From NCBI GenBank assembly GCA_022826645.1, contig JAJDUM010000057.1, positions 1-47,967 on the forward strand: DNA of 47,967 nucleotides. The letters are read 5' to 3'. Every line of letters begins with the position of its first letter. Positions within the stretch are counted from its first letter, which is position 1. The notes beneath the pieces were generated by a model. The model saw only the letters and a list, made by a program, of their open reading frames with translations. It did no database searches and was not told the DNA's origin. Source of the DNA: Candidatus Poribacteria bacterium. Its GTDB lineage: Bacteria > Poribacteria > WGA-4E > PCPOR2b. The position numbers were made by a program, and so were the translations under genes. Shown piece by piece: positions 31,463-40,742 of this stretch.

Positions 31463-32752
31463 TCAACCGTCCGCATCCTCGCGGCGTTTCTGCATCTCCA
31501 GTAGACACAGGTCTGCCAGATCACTACCCAACGGATCATCTATCTCCAGAGCGTAACGTTTGAGTAACTGTGCCAGGTCGGCAGTGACTTCGGTATATGG
31601 CGGAAAGTGGAGATACTGGTTGTGACCGTCTGCCCGCGGTGTATTATACAGATTCAATTCCTCTTCCGGGTCGTTGACCAGATCATATAGCTCGTGGTTG
31701 CCCGTATAACTGCGCAACCCACCCACAGGCCTGCTCAGGATCAGCTTCCATTCGTTGGTGCGAATACAGCGCTGGTCGACATATTGATCGCGGGTGATAT
31801 TCTGCGTATAGTGGGCTTCCCGCCACGGAACGGATTCACCCCTCAACAGGGGTGTCATGCTGCTGCCGTGAAGATAGTCGGGGATTTCCAATCCTGCCCA
31901 ATCGAGAACCGTGGGCATTAGATCCTGTAACCCTACAAAATCCTCAATAACCGAGCCAGCTTCGATAGTCCCCGGTTGGCTAAAGATCATGGGCACCTTG
32001 ATTGAGTCCTCATGGCAGGTGAATTTGTGATCTGAGCCCCGATAGGAGAACATGTCCCCGTGGTCGGAGTAGTACAGGACAATGGTATTTTCGGCGATGC
32101 CCAGTTCATCCAGTGCGGTCATCAGCCGCCCCACATTGTAGTCAATGGCGCTGACAGCAGCGTAATAGCCGGCATACGGCACCCCCTTGCCCCGATACGG
32201 CTCATAGAATTCTTTGGGTGCGGTGTAGGGATCATGGGGCGGGTAATAGCCGTTCACCGCAAAGAAGGGCTTCCCACTTGTCCCCTGCTCCCTGATGAAC
32301 TCAATCATCTGATCTGTCTGTTGGTGGGGCTTGTAGACACCATCCCGTCTATTATCCACCCAATGTCCGCCCAACGAGTTAAATCCCTCCCAAAGGTCGA
32401 ACAGGCCCGGATCCTTTTCGCCCAGATGCCACTTGCCAAAATAAGCGGTTGTATAACCGCCCGCCTGCATGGACTCGAAAACTGTGCGCTGCTCGTGGGA
32501 GGTCTCTTTGAGCAGGTTATCCATGTTGTAGGAGTTGTAGATGACCTGATGTTGGTGTGGATAGACGCCTGTCCACATGGTGGCGCGTACGGGGGTACAG
32601 ACGGGCCACGGGGTGAAACTGTTTGTGCAGTTCGCACCGCCAGCCGCTAACCGGTCTATGTTTGGTGTAGAAACAAACTTGTTGCCGTTACAGCCCAGAC
32701 TGTCCCAACGTTGCTGATCAGTCATAAGTAAGATAATGTTGGGTCTTGTCAT
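31463..32752 (-). CDS. type I sulfatase, sulfatase 3
   Basis: The 429-residue protein starts with PNIILLMTDQQ, has the canonical C-T-P-V-R active-site motif (Cys52), a KWHLGEKDP loop, the second metal site YYSDHGDMFSYRG and an ELYDLVNDPEEELNLYN tail. It hydrolyses sulfate esters, on an unknown (likely glycan) substrate. No signal peptide is visible. The ATG follows GGAGG. It is the third gene of a tight operon, 14 bp downstream of the amidohydrolase gene, and an intrinsic terminator follows. Confidence 0.93.
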   Translation of the reverse strand: MTRPNIILLMTDQQRWDSLGCNGNKFVSTPNIDRLAAGGANCTNSFTPWPVCTPVRATMWTGVYPHQHQVIYNSYNMDNLLKETSHEQRTVFESMQAGGYTTAYFGKWHLGEKDPGLFDLWEGFNSLGGHWVDNRRDGVYKPHQQTDQMIEFIREQGTSGKPFFAVNGYYPPHDPYTAPKEFYEPYRGKGVPYAGYYAAVSAIDYNVGRLMTALDELGIAENTIVLYYSDHGDMFSYRGSDHKFTCHEDSIKVPMIFSQPGTIEAGSVIEDFVGLQDLMPTVLDWAGLEIPDYLHGSSMTPLLRGESVPWREAHYTQNITRDQYVDQRCIRTNEWKLILSRPVGGLRSYTGNHELYDLVNDPEEELNLYNTPRADGHNQYLHFPPYTEVTADLAQLLKRYALEIDDPLGSDLADLCLLEMQKRREDADG

Positions 32753-32766
32753 TCAAAGTCCTCCGA

Positions 32767-33765
32767 TTAGGAATTAACGTTGAAGAGTTTCGCTGCGTTG
32801 TTCCAGAAAATATCTTCCACTGCGCTGTCGCTAAGTCGCTCGGACCAACACGCCCATTTGAGAGATCGCAGATGTTCCAGCCCGGTCAACACCGGCTTGA
32901 TGGTTGTGTGCTTCTCGACCCACACAGGCGACTCGTCGCCGAGCCAGAGAAAGGTGTCCGCTATACCGACCGATCTGCCGCGTCCATGGCTTGCCATGAG
33001 ATCCGATCCGTACATCAGTTTCTCGTGTCCCAAGATGCGGATAATCGATTGATGTGCCATCTGCTCGCAGTTAGCGCTTGTATCAAAATAGAGATTGTCC
33101 AGTCCTATCAGTTCCGAAAGTCCTTCCAGATTGTGCGCCGGTTGAAATCCACGTGCCGAATGCGCGAGAATAAGTTTCATATTCGGATAACCTTCGCAGT
33201 AATGGCGAATCCATCTGATGTTGCCTGGATCTGCCACAGCGCGAGACCTCACCATATGAAGAGTAATCACCCACGCCTCCTCATCTGCAACCTTGATGAA
33301 CTTCTCAGGCAAAAAGTCCGGAATCTGTGCCTCCCAAGTCGGGTTCACATCTGCGTAGGTATGATAACATTTCAGTCCGACAGCCCCAAGCCGCTTGACC
33401 TCCTCTCGAACCCATTCCGGATCATCGTCTGGCGCAACGAAGAACAGACACCGAAAGTCGGGATGCGCTGCAGCTTGTTCGGCTGTCCACCGGTTCGCCT
33501 GATGCAGCCGCTCCGGCTGCGGTGGGAACGGGATAAACAGGGCCGCCATGCGCCGACCGGGGTGCAGGTCCTCCATCAACTCCAAATACATTTTGTAGCC
33601 AACCGTATGAAACGCCGCAAGCGAGTCGGGGAGTGCGAAGGCGCCACGCTGCCATACATGACAGTGGGCGTCGAACACCGAGTCGGGGACAAACGAAGCA
33701 AGTTCGCGCTCAAAAAACTCCTTATCTTCTGCCTGAGACAAGCCTTTCTGAATGTCTTGGCTCAT
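32767..33765 (-). CDS. amidohydrolase family 2 protein
   Basis: The 332-residue barrel protein contains the metal motif DAHCHVW (about residues 32-38), a VITLHMVRSR strand with a His ligand, LILAHSARG and the C-terminal YGSDLMAS with an Asp. This is the amidohydrolase-2 (PF04909) layout, typical of decarboxylases or lactonases acting on small acids. It lies 13 bp behind the DapA-family gene and 14 bp before sulfatase 3, so co-transcription is nearly certain. Substrate unknown. Confidence 0.88.
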   Translation of the reverse strand: MSQDIQKGLSQAEDKEFFERELASFVPDSVFDAHCHVWQRGAFALPDSLAAFHTVGYKMYLELMEDLHPGRRMAALFIPFPPQPERLHQANRWTAEQAAAHPDFRCLFFVAPDDDPEWVREEVKRLGAVGLKCYHTYADVNPTWEAQIPDFLPEKFIKVADEEAWVITLHMVRSRAVADPGNIRWIRHYCEGYPNMKLILAHSARGFQPAHNLEGLSELIGLDNLYFDTSANCEQMAHQSIIRILGHEKLMYGSDLMASHGRGRSVGIADTFLWLGDESPVWVEKHTTIKPVLTGLEHLRSLKWACWSERLSDSAVEDIFWNNAAKLFNVNS

Positions 33766-33778
33766 GGAACTGTTCCTC

Positions 33779-34735
33779 TCATGCGGGTGGACTTGGCAGG
33801 TATGTGGTGAAATAAGGCATCAACGGACGCAACAGTTCGGTGAGTTCGTCCTCCTCGTCTGGGGTGAGTTCTGTGAGCCCAACTTCCGACCTCACAGACG
33901 CGCATCGCGCCGAAGCGAAGATGCTGCGACGCTCCATGATTACCTTGTTATTGAATTGTCCCTTAATGTACCCTCTAAAATGTTGCAGCGCAGCAATGTG
34001 TGCATCGATGCGTCGTGCCTTAAGGATATCGCCTGCCTCCATGGCATTGATTACCGCCATGAACGGTTCGATGACATCCGCCGACGCCATGAACATCCGT
34101 GCACCGGCGAGGTAGCCGAGCACAAGCGGGGAACCCACCATAATCCGCAAATAACCCTCACCGCCGGGTGTGCTCAAAACGTCTGAAACCCGTTCCACCG
34201 CACCAAGTGGCGCTTCTTCCTTTAGGTAGCGAATATTTGGTGACTCAGTTGGCAGTTTGGCAAGCTGCTTGGTGGACAGGACCATGTCGCCGACGCCCCC
34301 GACCGAATGGACGAGGTTGGGAACGGATACCGAATCAGCTACCGCTTTAACGCACGACACGATGTCCTCCGCTCGTCGTATCCAAGGGGGTATAACGACT
34401 GCGATCATGTCCGTCCCCATCTTTTCAGCGCGTTGGGCTGCCGTGATGCTATCGGGGATGGATATGGCGGCAACGGCTGCACAGACCGGCACCCGTCCCC
34501 GACAGATCTCAAGCGCGATCTCTAAGCACCGGATACGCTCGGCTTCGCTCAGCGTCCACGTTTCACAGCCACGCATACCCGGAATCGCAAGGCAGGTACC
34601 GGCATCCACGACATGCTCTACTTGCCGGACGTAGGACGCAAAATCGACCCGATCGTTTTCGAGTAGCGGAGTTTTCAGGAGCGTAGCGACTCCCTTGGGT
34701 GCGAGTTGGGGATCGAACAGGTCAAACTGAGCCAC
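33779..34735 (-). CDS. DapA/N-acetylneuraminate-lyase-family aldolase
   Basis: The 318-residue protein has the family's barrel with the Schiff-base lysine (RYLKEEA, Lys172) and the SVGG loop. In DapA the tyrosine of the catalytic triad lies about forty residues before that lysine; the aligned site here reads NLVHSVGG, giving His instead of Tyr. The first segment also differs from DapA's canonical TPF motif, so true dihydrodipicolinate synthase activity is unlikely and a keto-acid aldolase or dehydratase is more probable. It starts with GTG, supported by GAGGAG 8 bases upstream. Confidence 0.8.
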   Translation of the reverse strand: MAQFDLFDPQLAPKGVATLLKTPLLENDRVDFASYVRQVEHVVDAGTCLAIPGMRGCETWTLSEAERIRCLEIALEICRGRVPVCAAVAAISIPDSITAAQRAEKMGTDMIAVVIPPWIRRAEDIVSCVKAVADSVSVPNLVHSVGGVGDMVLSTKQLAKLPTESPNIRYLKEEAPLGAVERVSDVLSTPGGEGYLRIMVGSPLVLGYLAGARMFMASADVIEPFMAVINAMEAGDILKARRIDAHIAALQHFRGYIKGQFNNKVIMERRSIFASARCASVRSEVGLTELTPDEEDELTELLRPLMPYFTTYLPSPPA

Positions 34736-34776
34736 TGCTTATTCTCCTCAATTCTTTTGGACAAAGCGTTGTCATC

Positions 34777-35092
34777 TATAGTGAATTCTAAACAGGACTT
34801 ACGCAGCCAACCGTAGGCGGGGCATCTTGCCCCGCACCCCCTATGCTGAAATGGGTTAGTCTGTAGGCGGGACATCTTGCTCCGTCCTGAAATGCGTAAG
34901 TCCTACTAAAAATAAATAGACGCTTTTGCCCCCGGTAGGTGCGGTTTCTAACCGCACCGGACATAGGCACAGTTGGAAACAGTGCCTACCAAACGGGAGA
35001 ACGGTACGGACGGTTTCTCCCGATAGGTCGGGATCCCGATTTATCGGGACACACCCGTCTGGAGTGTCTCGTTAATTCTAAGGTCCGCTATA
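34777..35092. mobile_element. MITE-B copy 1, interrupted by a nested MITE-A
   Basis: The left end TATAGTGAATTC and the right end, read in reverse, TATAGCGGACCTTA form imperfect inverted repeats. The same ends and GGTAGGTGCGGTT palindrome recur in the 104-bp copy at 40571-40674. Ends beginning with TA suggest an IS630/Tc1-like element. This copy holds extra palindromes (GGCAC/GTGCC, GGGAGAA/TTCTCCC, CCCGAT/ATCGGG). With the nested element it fills most of the 417-bp gap between the DapA-family gene and the dioxygenase gene; nothing coding is visible there. Confidence 0.7.
34792..34905. mobile_element. MITE-A copy 3 nested in MITE-B, with CTAA target duplication
   Basis: Its ends are ACAGGACTTACGCA and TGCGTAAGTCCTA. 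CTAA stands on both sides (34788-34791 and 34906-34909). Removing the element and one CTAA restores GAATTCTAAAAATAAATAG, which matches the uninterrupted MITE-B copy at 40578 except for one base. The interior differs from copies 1 and 2 but keeps GTAGGCGGGGCATC-like units. Confidence 0.85.
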
Positions 35093-35152
35093 GTGTGTAG
35101 AGTATATCATATTTCCCCGAATTTCGATAGGAAGCATTTCATTGCGGTAGGT

Positions 35153-35956
35153 TCAGGCTGTCTCGCTATCCGGTTTGACGATATCTTTGACGTGATAATA
35201 CGGAGCAGTCTCTATCAGTTCCAGCGTCTCTGGCGATAATCGGGCTTTGATTTCTTCAGGAAACGTATTCAAGGAGAGCATGTGCTGCGGTCTATATCGC
35301 AGGATTAGGAAGCGGCGATCCCGGTCTTGGGGTTTCCAGATCAGGACACCGTGGGTGAGCAACTCCGTGATGACTACCACGTCCCCGGCGCGCGGTGTGA
35401 TATTGATGACCGCCGGATGGGGTTGCGGGTCAGCATCCTCGCTGTCGGGGACGAAAAAATCTTCGGGACGTTTGAACTCGCTTTTGTGAGATCCCGGAAC
35501 AACAACGAGACCGCCGTCTCCGGGGAATACATCGGTGAGGTAGACGAAGAACACTAAATCGTCACAGTAGATACGCCCATCCTGACAAAAATAGCGTGGC
35601 CACTCCACACAGTCATCTTCTTCTCGACGGCAGTGCAGCTCGAAGAAACGACGATTTTCGTGCGTATTAACGCGCAGGGAACCGCCGACAAGCTGCGGTT
35701 TATTGTTGGTTAATTCTTTGATAATTGGCCAGGTCGTCGGGTGCATGGTCAGCACCTCCAGCCCCTTATCGAACGCAAAACCGTGTGTATAGTTTCCTTG
35801 GTCGGCTTCAAACCCTGCCGGCAAAGCATCGGGCGGGGTATGAATATAGCGGTCGGCTGCCTCTTGGGCGTTGTGCAGTTCTTCGGGGTTGAGGACGTTT
35901 TTCAGGTGCAGGTATCCGGTCAAATCGAAAAGGTAATGCTGTTCAGATGTCATCAT
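35153..35956 (-). CDS. PhyH-like dioxygenase with altered iron motif
   Basis: The 267-residue protein follows the PhyH pattern: LTGYLHLKNVLNPEEL, then LVFFVYLTDVFPGDGGLVVVPGSHKSEF, a distal His (ELLTHGVLIW) and an Arg pair (RRFLILRYRPQ). The first iron motif, usually HxD, reads LHCRREEDD, so the acidic ligand at +2 is missing. This sub-group may use a different ligand or be non-catalytic. The start at 35956 is preferred for its AAGG site; an upstream GTG is the alternative. It is divergent from the dioxygenase gene at 36124. Confidence 0.75.
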   Translation of the reverse strand: MMTSEQHYLFDLTGYLHLKNVLNPEELHNAQEAADRYIHTPPDALPAGFEADQGNYTHGFAFDKGLEVLTMHPTTWPIIKELTNNKPQLVGGSLRVNTHENRRFFELHCRREEDDCVEWPRYFCQDGRIYCDDLVFFVYLTDVFPGDGGLVVVPGSHKSEFKRPEDFFVPDSEDADPQPHPAVINITPRAGDVVVITELLTHGVLIWKPQDRDRRFLILRYRPQHMLSLNTFPEEIKARLSPETLELIETAPYYHVKDIVKPDSETA

Positions 35957-36123
35957 AGGGGGACCTTCAACGATGGAATGCAGTTCCAAAAATGTTAAGG
36001 GAGAGTTGTTTGTTGACACCTACTCGCTTCTGGCGTATAATTGGTTTTCCTCTCCTATGGATCTCTGCCGGTTCCTCCGGCAAGTCGATATACAATTCAG
36101 ACGCTTATCATCGGAGTAAGATT

Positions 36124-37068
36124 ATGGGAACTCATGGAATTTCAAGCGAAGTGCTAAAGTCTGCCCTCACACATCTGTCTGAACACGGATACGCAGTAAT
36201 TGAAGGCGTACTCAGCGAAGATGAAATCCAGCACTACCGAGGGCTTGTGGAGGAACTTTTTGAACGAGAACGGGGACACCCCTTTGAGCCGGAGGACGGT
36301 CCCGCGTTGCCGGAAGATACCGACATGGAAGCGTATCTAAAAGAAAGTTACCAGATCAGCGAAGCAGAACGGGCTCGACTCATGCGGCGCATCCGCCATT
36401 CACGTGCACAAAATCAAGGCACACCGTGGCCCGTTCCCCCTTCAGAGGTAGTTAAAAATTTCCTTCACCTGCCGACCCTGTTCGATTATGACCAGTCTCA
36501 GCGTATCTGGAACTTGGTCAATAAAGCCCCGGATTTCGGAAAACTGATAGAACATCCGGTGGTGCTCTCGTTGGTACGGGATATTCTTGGCGACGATTGT
36601 GTGCTCGCTGATTGTAGCGCGACCAGTATTGGTCCCCACACCGACGAAGGAGGGGCATGGCATGTTGATGTACCGCTCGGTCAGTTGCCGGAGCCTTTGC
36701 CAGACTTTCCGCTGACGATCCAGAATGCGTGGATGCTCGATGCGTTCACAACGACTAACGGGGCAACACAGATCGTTCCTGACAGTCATCGCACTCGCAG
36801 GAAGCCTGTGTGGGGAGAAGCGCAGGAGGATGGGAAGATACTAACAGGATCTGCCGGCTCGGTCGCTATCTGGCTCTCGAATACATGGCATCGATCAGGA
36901 CCCAACGCAACAGATAACCCCCGTCGGGCAATTCTCTGCTACTACTCTCGCTCATGGATTAAGCCGTTCACCAATTATACATCATTAGCCCCGGAGATCG
37001 CACAAACGTTCTCACCAGAGCTGCGGTATCTTCTCGGATATTCGGCAAATCCTCCTATACGAGGGTAG
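36124..37068 (+). CDS. phytanoyl-CoA dioxygenase family protein
   Basis: The 314-residue protein shows the PhyH layout: LSEHGYAVIEGVLSEDEI, the iron motif in WHVD (preceded by GPHTDEGG), NAWMLDAFTTTNGATQIVPDSHRTRR as the core sheet, the distal His in NTWHRSGPN, and the Arg in PRRAILCYYSR. All three ligands and the 2OG arginine are present, so it should be an active Fe(II)/2OG oxygenase. GGAGTAAG lies before the ATG. The upstream 44-codon extension in frame is not supported. Substrate is unknown. It precedes trpD. Confidence 0.85.
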   Translation: MGTHGISSEVLKSALTHLSEHGYAVIEGVLSEDEIQHYRGLVEELFERERGHPFEPEDGPALPEDTDMEAYLKESYQISEAERARLMRRIRHSRAQNQGTPWPVPPSEVVKNFLHLPTLFDYDQSQRIWNLVNKAPDFGKLIEHPVVLSLVRDILGDDCVLADCSATSIGPHTDEGGAWHVDVPLGQLPEPLPDFPLTIQNAWMLDAFTTTNGATQIVPDSHRTRRKPVWGEAQEDGKILTGSAGSVAIWLSNTWHRSGPNATDNPRRAILCYYSRSWIKPFTNYTSLAPEIAQTFSPELRYLLGYSANPPIRG

Positions 37069-37151
37069 AGTTTTTTTATTGTATCTGCACTATTCTAAAT
37101 TTTATCAACATCCGAAACTAAAAATTCACCGAAACGAGGAGACATTTTACA

Positions 37152-38168
37152 ATGATCCGCGAAACAATACAAAAAGTTGTTGATGGACACGATTTAACCG
37201 AGCGTGAAACCGTTGATACCATGAACGAAATCATGAGCGGCGAGGCGACGCCGGCGCAAGTTGCTGCTTTCATCACCGCTCTCCGAATCAAGGGCGAGAC
37301 GATTGAAGAAATCACCGGTGCCGCACGCGTTATGCGCGAAAAATCGACAAAGATCCGCACCAAACATCCCTTTGCTGTTGATACTTGTGGCACAGGTGGA
37401 GATGGCTCACACTCATTCAATATCTCAACGACCGCGGCATTTGTTGTAGCGGGAACGGGGATTCCGGTGGCAAAACACGGTAACCGAGCTGCTTCGAGTC
37501 AAAGCGGTAGTGCTGACGTTCTTAAAGCATTGGGCGTAAATATTGAAATCGGACCGGAGCAGGTTGGAGCGTGTATTGATGATGTAGGAATCGGTTTTCT
37601 CTTTGCCGTTACCTTGCACGGTGCGATGAAGTATGCGATTGGACCCCGCCGAGAAATCGGTATCCGCACAATTTTCAATGTACTCGGTCCGCTCACGAAT
37701 CCCGCTGGCACACAAGCGCAGGTCATTGGTGTCTACGCACCCACACTGACGCGGCCCTTGGCGAATGTCCTCAAAAATCTTGGCAGCCAGCGTGCGTTTA
37801 TTGTTCACGGCGGAGACGGTTTAGACGAGATCACAACAACGACGACGACTCAAGTTTCGGAATTGGCGGATGGTGAGGTCAATACATACACGCTTGATCC
37901 GAGGGGATTGGGCATCCCAACGGCGCAACCGAGTGACCTCAAAGGGGGAACACCGGAAGAAAACGCAGAAATGACGTTAGGCGTCTTGAGGGGCGAAAAA
38001 GGTCCCAAACGGGACATAGTGTTACTCAATGCAGCGGCGGCGATTGTTGCTGGCGGGAAGGCTAAGGACATAACGGCGGGACTCGCAGCGGCAGCGGAAT
38101 CTATCGATTCTGGGCGAGCGTTGGAGAAGTTGGAAGGGTTGAAGGCGAAATCGAATGAGAATGTTTAA
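37152..38168 (+). CDS. trpD: anthranilate phosphoribosyltransferase
   Basis: The 338-residue protein carries the PRPP-binding motif DTCGTGGDGSHSFNIST (GTGGDG at 80-85), KHGNRAASSQSGSADVL (108 onward) and GPRREIGIRTIFNVLGPLTNPA, the classic TrpD signature. It transfers the phosphoribosyl group to anthranilate in tryptophan synthesis. It stands alone: no other trp gene is adjacent. The start follows GAGGAG. Because the neighbours are catabolic or unrelated, the trp genes must be dispersed in this genome. Confidence 0.95.
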   Translation: MIRETIQKVVDGHDLTERETVDTMNEIMSGEATPAQVAAFITALRIKGETIEEITGAARVMREKSTKIRTKHPFAVDTCGTGGDGSHSFNISTTAAFVVAGTGIPVAKHGNRAASSQSGSADVLKALGVNIEIGPEQVGACIDDVGIGFLFAVTLHGAMKYAIGPRREIGIRTIFNVLGPLTNPAGTQAQVIGVYAPTLTRPLANVLKNLGSQRAFIVHGGDGLDEITTTTTTQVSELADGEVNTYTLDPRGLGIPTAQPSDLKGGTPEENAEMTLGVLRGEKGPKRDIVLLNAAAAIVAGGKAKDITAGLAAAAESIDSGRALEKLEGLKAKSNENV

Positions 38169-38267
38169 CCTTGGGTGAAATTTGGTCTTCTGCTGGAATC
38201 TCAGCATCCCCTTCCATTGCTAATACATAATGTAATCTGAAAACAGAATGAGAAAGGAAGGATTCAA

Positions 38268-39206
38268 ATGGCTCAGTTATCTAAAGCAACTCTCGGACGG
38301 ACCGGACTGGACGTGACTCGCTTGAGCTACGGTGCCATGGAGATTCGGTCGGAGTGGGCGGGTAACGACGATCGTCCACTGACCGAAACGCAGGCGGAAA
38401 CTGTCCTCAATGCACTGTTGGATGCCGGAATCAACTTCATTGATACCGCAGATTGCTACGGTCGCAGTGAAGAGTATATCGGCAGATTTATCTCCCACCG
38501 TCGTGACGAATACTACTTAGCGAGCAAGTGCGGCTGCCACCCAGATCACGGACAGAAGGGCTTGGGCTGGGTCGGCAAAATTTGGACGAAGGAGAACGTT
38601 CATCGCGGCGTGGATGACAGTCTGCGACGACTGAAAACCGACTATCTTGATGTGATGCAGTTCCACGGTGCGACGGTAGAGGACTGTGAACAGGGAGCGG
38701 TGATCGATGCGTTGAACGAGGCGCGAGACCAAGGAAAAGTGCGCTGGATTGGGACATCGTCCGCCCTTGAACATAAGCCGACCTTTCTCGAATGGGGCTC
38801 GTTCGATGTGTTTCAGTTCGGATATTCCGCGCTCGACCGCACCACGGAAAACTTTATCACTGAGGCAGCAAACGCGGGAACCGGCATGATTATCCGAGGC
38901 GGTGTGGCGCAGGGCGAACCGGGGGAAGGTAGAGGGAACGCCGATAGATGGCAACAGGCGTTCGACGAAGCCAAGTTGGATGAACTCCGCGAGGAGGGCG
39001 AAAGCCGAACTGCGTTCATCTTACGTTTCACCCTAAGCCATCCACATGTTCATACAACCATCGTAGGAACACGGAACGTCGACCATCTGCTTGAGAACGT
39101 TCGGACCGCTGAACGAGGACCGCTGGCACCGGATGTTTACACAGAGGCAAAGCGGCGCCTTGATGCAGTCGGGCTGATCCCGGCAGAATCCCTCGAAAAT
39201 GTGTAG
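38268..39206 (+). CDS. aldo/keto reductase
   Basis: The 312-residue protein has the AKR barrel and its catalytic tetrad: Asp59 (FIDTADCYG), Tyr64, Lys87 (ASKCG) and His133 (MQFHG). The cofactor end is visible as VGTRNVDHLLENV. It is likely NADPH-dependent and reduces aldehydes or ketones. AAGGAAGG precedes the start. It sits between trpD and the SelA-like gene, without tight coupling to either. Confidence 0.92.
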   Translation: MAQLSKATLGRTGLDVTRLSYGAMEIRSEWAGNDDRPLTETQAETVLNALLDAGINFIDTADCYGRSEEYIGRFISHRRDEYYLASKCGCHPDHGQKGLGWVGKIWTKENVHRGVDDSLRRLKTDYLDVMQFHGATVEDCEQGAVIDALNEARDQGKVRWIGTSSALEHKPTFLEWGSFDVFQFGYSALDRTTENFITEAANAGTGMIIRGGVAQGEPGEGRGNADRWQQAFDEAKLDELREEGESRTAFILRFTLSHPHVHTTIVGTRNVDHLLENVRTAERGPLAPDVYTEAKRRLDAVGLIPAESLENV

Positions 39207-39266
39207 TTCTCTAAATAGTCGGCTGTAACTACAAGTCCTGTAGAATATAGGGTCATTTAGTTTTAC

Positions 39267-39315
39267 TGTAGGAGGGATCTCCGAATCCCGACATCTCACT
39301 GTAGGGGTGATCTCC
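39267..39315. repeat. two TGTAGGRGKGATCTCC direct repeats
   Basis: Copies lie at 39267-39282 and 39300-39315, 33 bases apart, in the 197-bp gap between the AKR and SelA-like genes. The second half of the first (GATCTCCGAATCCCGACAT) resembles the REP-like units at 4800-4900. No gene lies here. Confidence 0.4.
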
Positions 39316-39403
39316 CGGTTGCACCTTTTCAAACAAAATGGCAAAAAAACCGAAAACTGAATAGCCCTGTGTAGAATAAAAGGGTAGGAGTAAGACAATC
39401 GTA

Positions 39404-40540
39404 ATGACTAACAATTTTGGTAGTGAAGTCTACAAAAGACTCGGCGTGCGACCGCTCATTAACGCCGGGGGAACGCAGACGCTTTGGGGCGGTTCGACAC
39501 TGTCCCCTGAGGTGATGGGCGCCATGGTGGATGCCAACTCCAACTATGTGGAGATGGAAGAACTTCTCGACAAAGCAGGTGAGCATGTTGCCAAACTGAT
39601 GGGCGTTGAGGCTGCCTACATAACCTCAGGCTGCTTTGCCGCGCTTGCCCTGAGTACCGCAGCCTGTATGACCGGGAGGGATCGACAGAAAATCAGCCAA
39701 CTCCCGGAGATCGTTGGCATCAAGCACGAAGTCCTCATCCAAACGAAACATCGTAACAGCTATGACCGAGAATTTCCTGTGCCCGGTGGGGTACTTGTGG
39801 AAGTGGGAGACGCAGACGGATGCACCGTTGATGTGTTGGCTGAGGCGATAGGACCCAACACCGCAGCCGTTGCTTACCTTGCAAGAAGGGATGCCGATAG
39901 CTCGATTATACCCTTGGCAGATGTGGTCAAAACGGCTCATGCCCACGGCGTGCCTGTTATCGTTGACGCTGCGACCCATATCTATCCGGTAGGCTACTTC
40001 CGAGGGCTTGCACAATCGGCGGATCTGGTATGTTTTAGCGGGAAGTACTTCAATGCACCGCCTGCAGTTGGGATTGCTCTTGGTAAAAAAGAACTGATGG
40101 ATGCTGTGGCGGATCACGGCTATATCGGCTTCTACAACCCTGACGGACGGTCATTTGGGAGAGGCTTTAAGATAGGTCGTCACGATGTAATCGGACTGGT
40201 GGCAGCGCTGGAGTGGTGGCTGAACGCAGACCATGATGAACGTCATGCGAAGGATGAGGCAAGACTTACTAATATGCAGCAGGCGTTGGAAAATACCGCA
40301 GGTATAGGGAAGATAGAGATAGTGCACGTCGGCGCACATACCGGATCCACCCTACACGTTGGTATCGATTCAGAGGTTGCTGGAAAGAATGCGAGGCAGG
40401 TCGTGGCTGAACTTGATAACGGCGTACCCCGTATCAGGGTCGGCGGGAGCGATGATAGTATCATAATTCACGGTCACACCCTAAACGAAGGCGAGGAAGA
40501 AATAGTCATCGATCGGCTGAAGGCTGTGCTCAGCAGCTAA
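39404..40540 (+). CDS. SelA-like PLP-dependent enzyme
   Basis: The 378-residue fold type I PLP enzyme has the SelA/DgaE pattern RPLINAGGTQTLWGGS at the start, AAYITSGCFAALALS for phosphate binding, PVIVDAATH (Asp188) and the PLP lysine in CFSGKYFNAPP (Lys214). Similar proteins are annotated as selenocysteine synthase-like, D-glucosaminate-6-phosphate ammonia-lyase or related lyases. No tRNA-Sec or selB gene is present here, so a sugar-acid or amino-acid lyase role is more likely. TAGGAG lies 12 bases upstream of the ATG. Confidence 0.82.
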   Translation: MTNNFGSEVYKRLGVRPLINAGGTQTLWGGSTLSPEVMGAMVDANSNYVEMEELLDKAGEHVAKLMGVEAAYITSGCFAALALSTAACMTGRDRQKISQLPEIVGIKHEVLIQTKHRNSYDREFPVPGGVLVEVGDADGCTVDVLAEAIGPNTAAVAYLARRDADSSIIPLADVVKTAHAHGVPVIVDAATHIYPVGYFRGLAQSADLVCFSGKYFNAPPAVGIALGKKELMDAVADHGYIGFYNPDGRSFGRGFKIGRHDVIGLVAALEWWLNADHDERHAKDEARLTNMQQALENTAGIGKIEIVHVGAHTGSTLHVGIDSEVAGKNARQVVAELDNGVPRIRVGGSDDSIIIHGHTLNEGEEEIVIDRLKAVLSS

Positions 40541-40570
40541 TTGGCTCATAATTTGTTGTTTGGGTCTTTT

Positions 40571-40674
40571 TATGGTGAATTCTGAAAAATAAATAGACAC
40601 TTTCGCCTCCCCGGTAGGTGCGGTTTCCAACCGCACCGGTTTGGAGTGTCTCATTAAGTTTAAGGTCCACCATA
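40571..40674. repeat. MITE-B copy 2 (104 bp)
   Basis: TATGGTGAATTCTG and the opposite-strand TATGGTGGACCTTA form the ends, with internal AGACAC/GTGTCT pairing and a central palindrome GGTGCGGTT-tcc-AACCGCACC. TA lies at both ends. It is the simple form of the nested copy at 34777-35092. Confidence 0.75.
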
Positions 40675-40742
40675 ATAATAATGCGTTCAGGAATCATGTT
40701 GAGTATATCTGACTGTTTTAGAATATTGGAGGATCACCATCA

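Noticed and set aside
33779..34735. Genuine DapA for lysine synthesis
   Set aside because: The catalytic Tyr is replaced by His and the gene sits in a catabolic operon.
39404..40540. True selenocysteine synthase (SelA)
   Set aside because: No tRNA-Sec, selB or selD is visible, and SelA-like lyases with this start motif are common in sugar-acid clusters.
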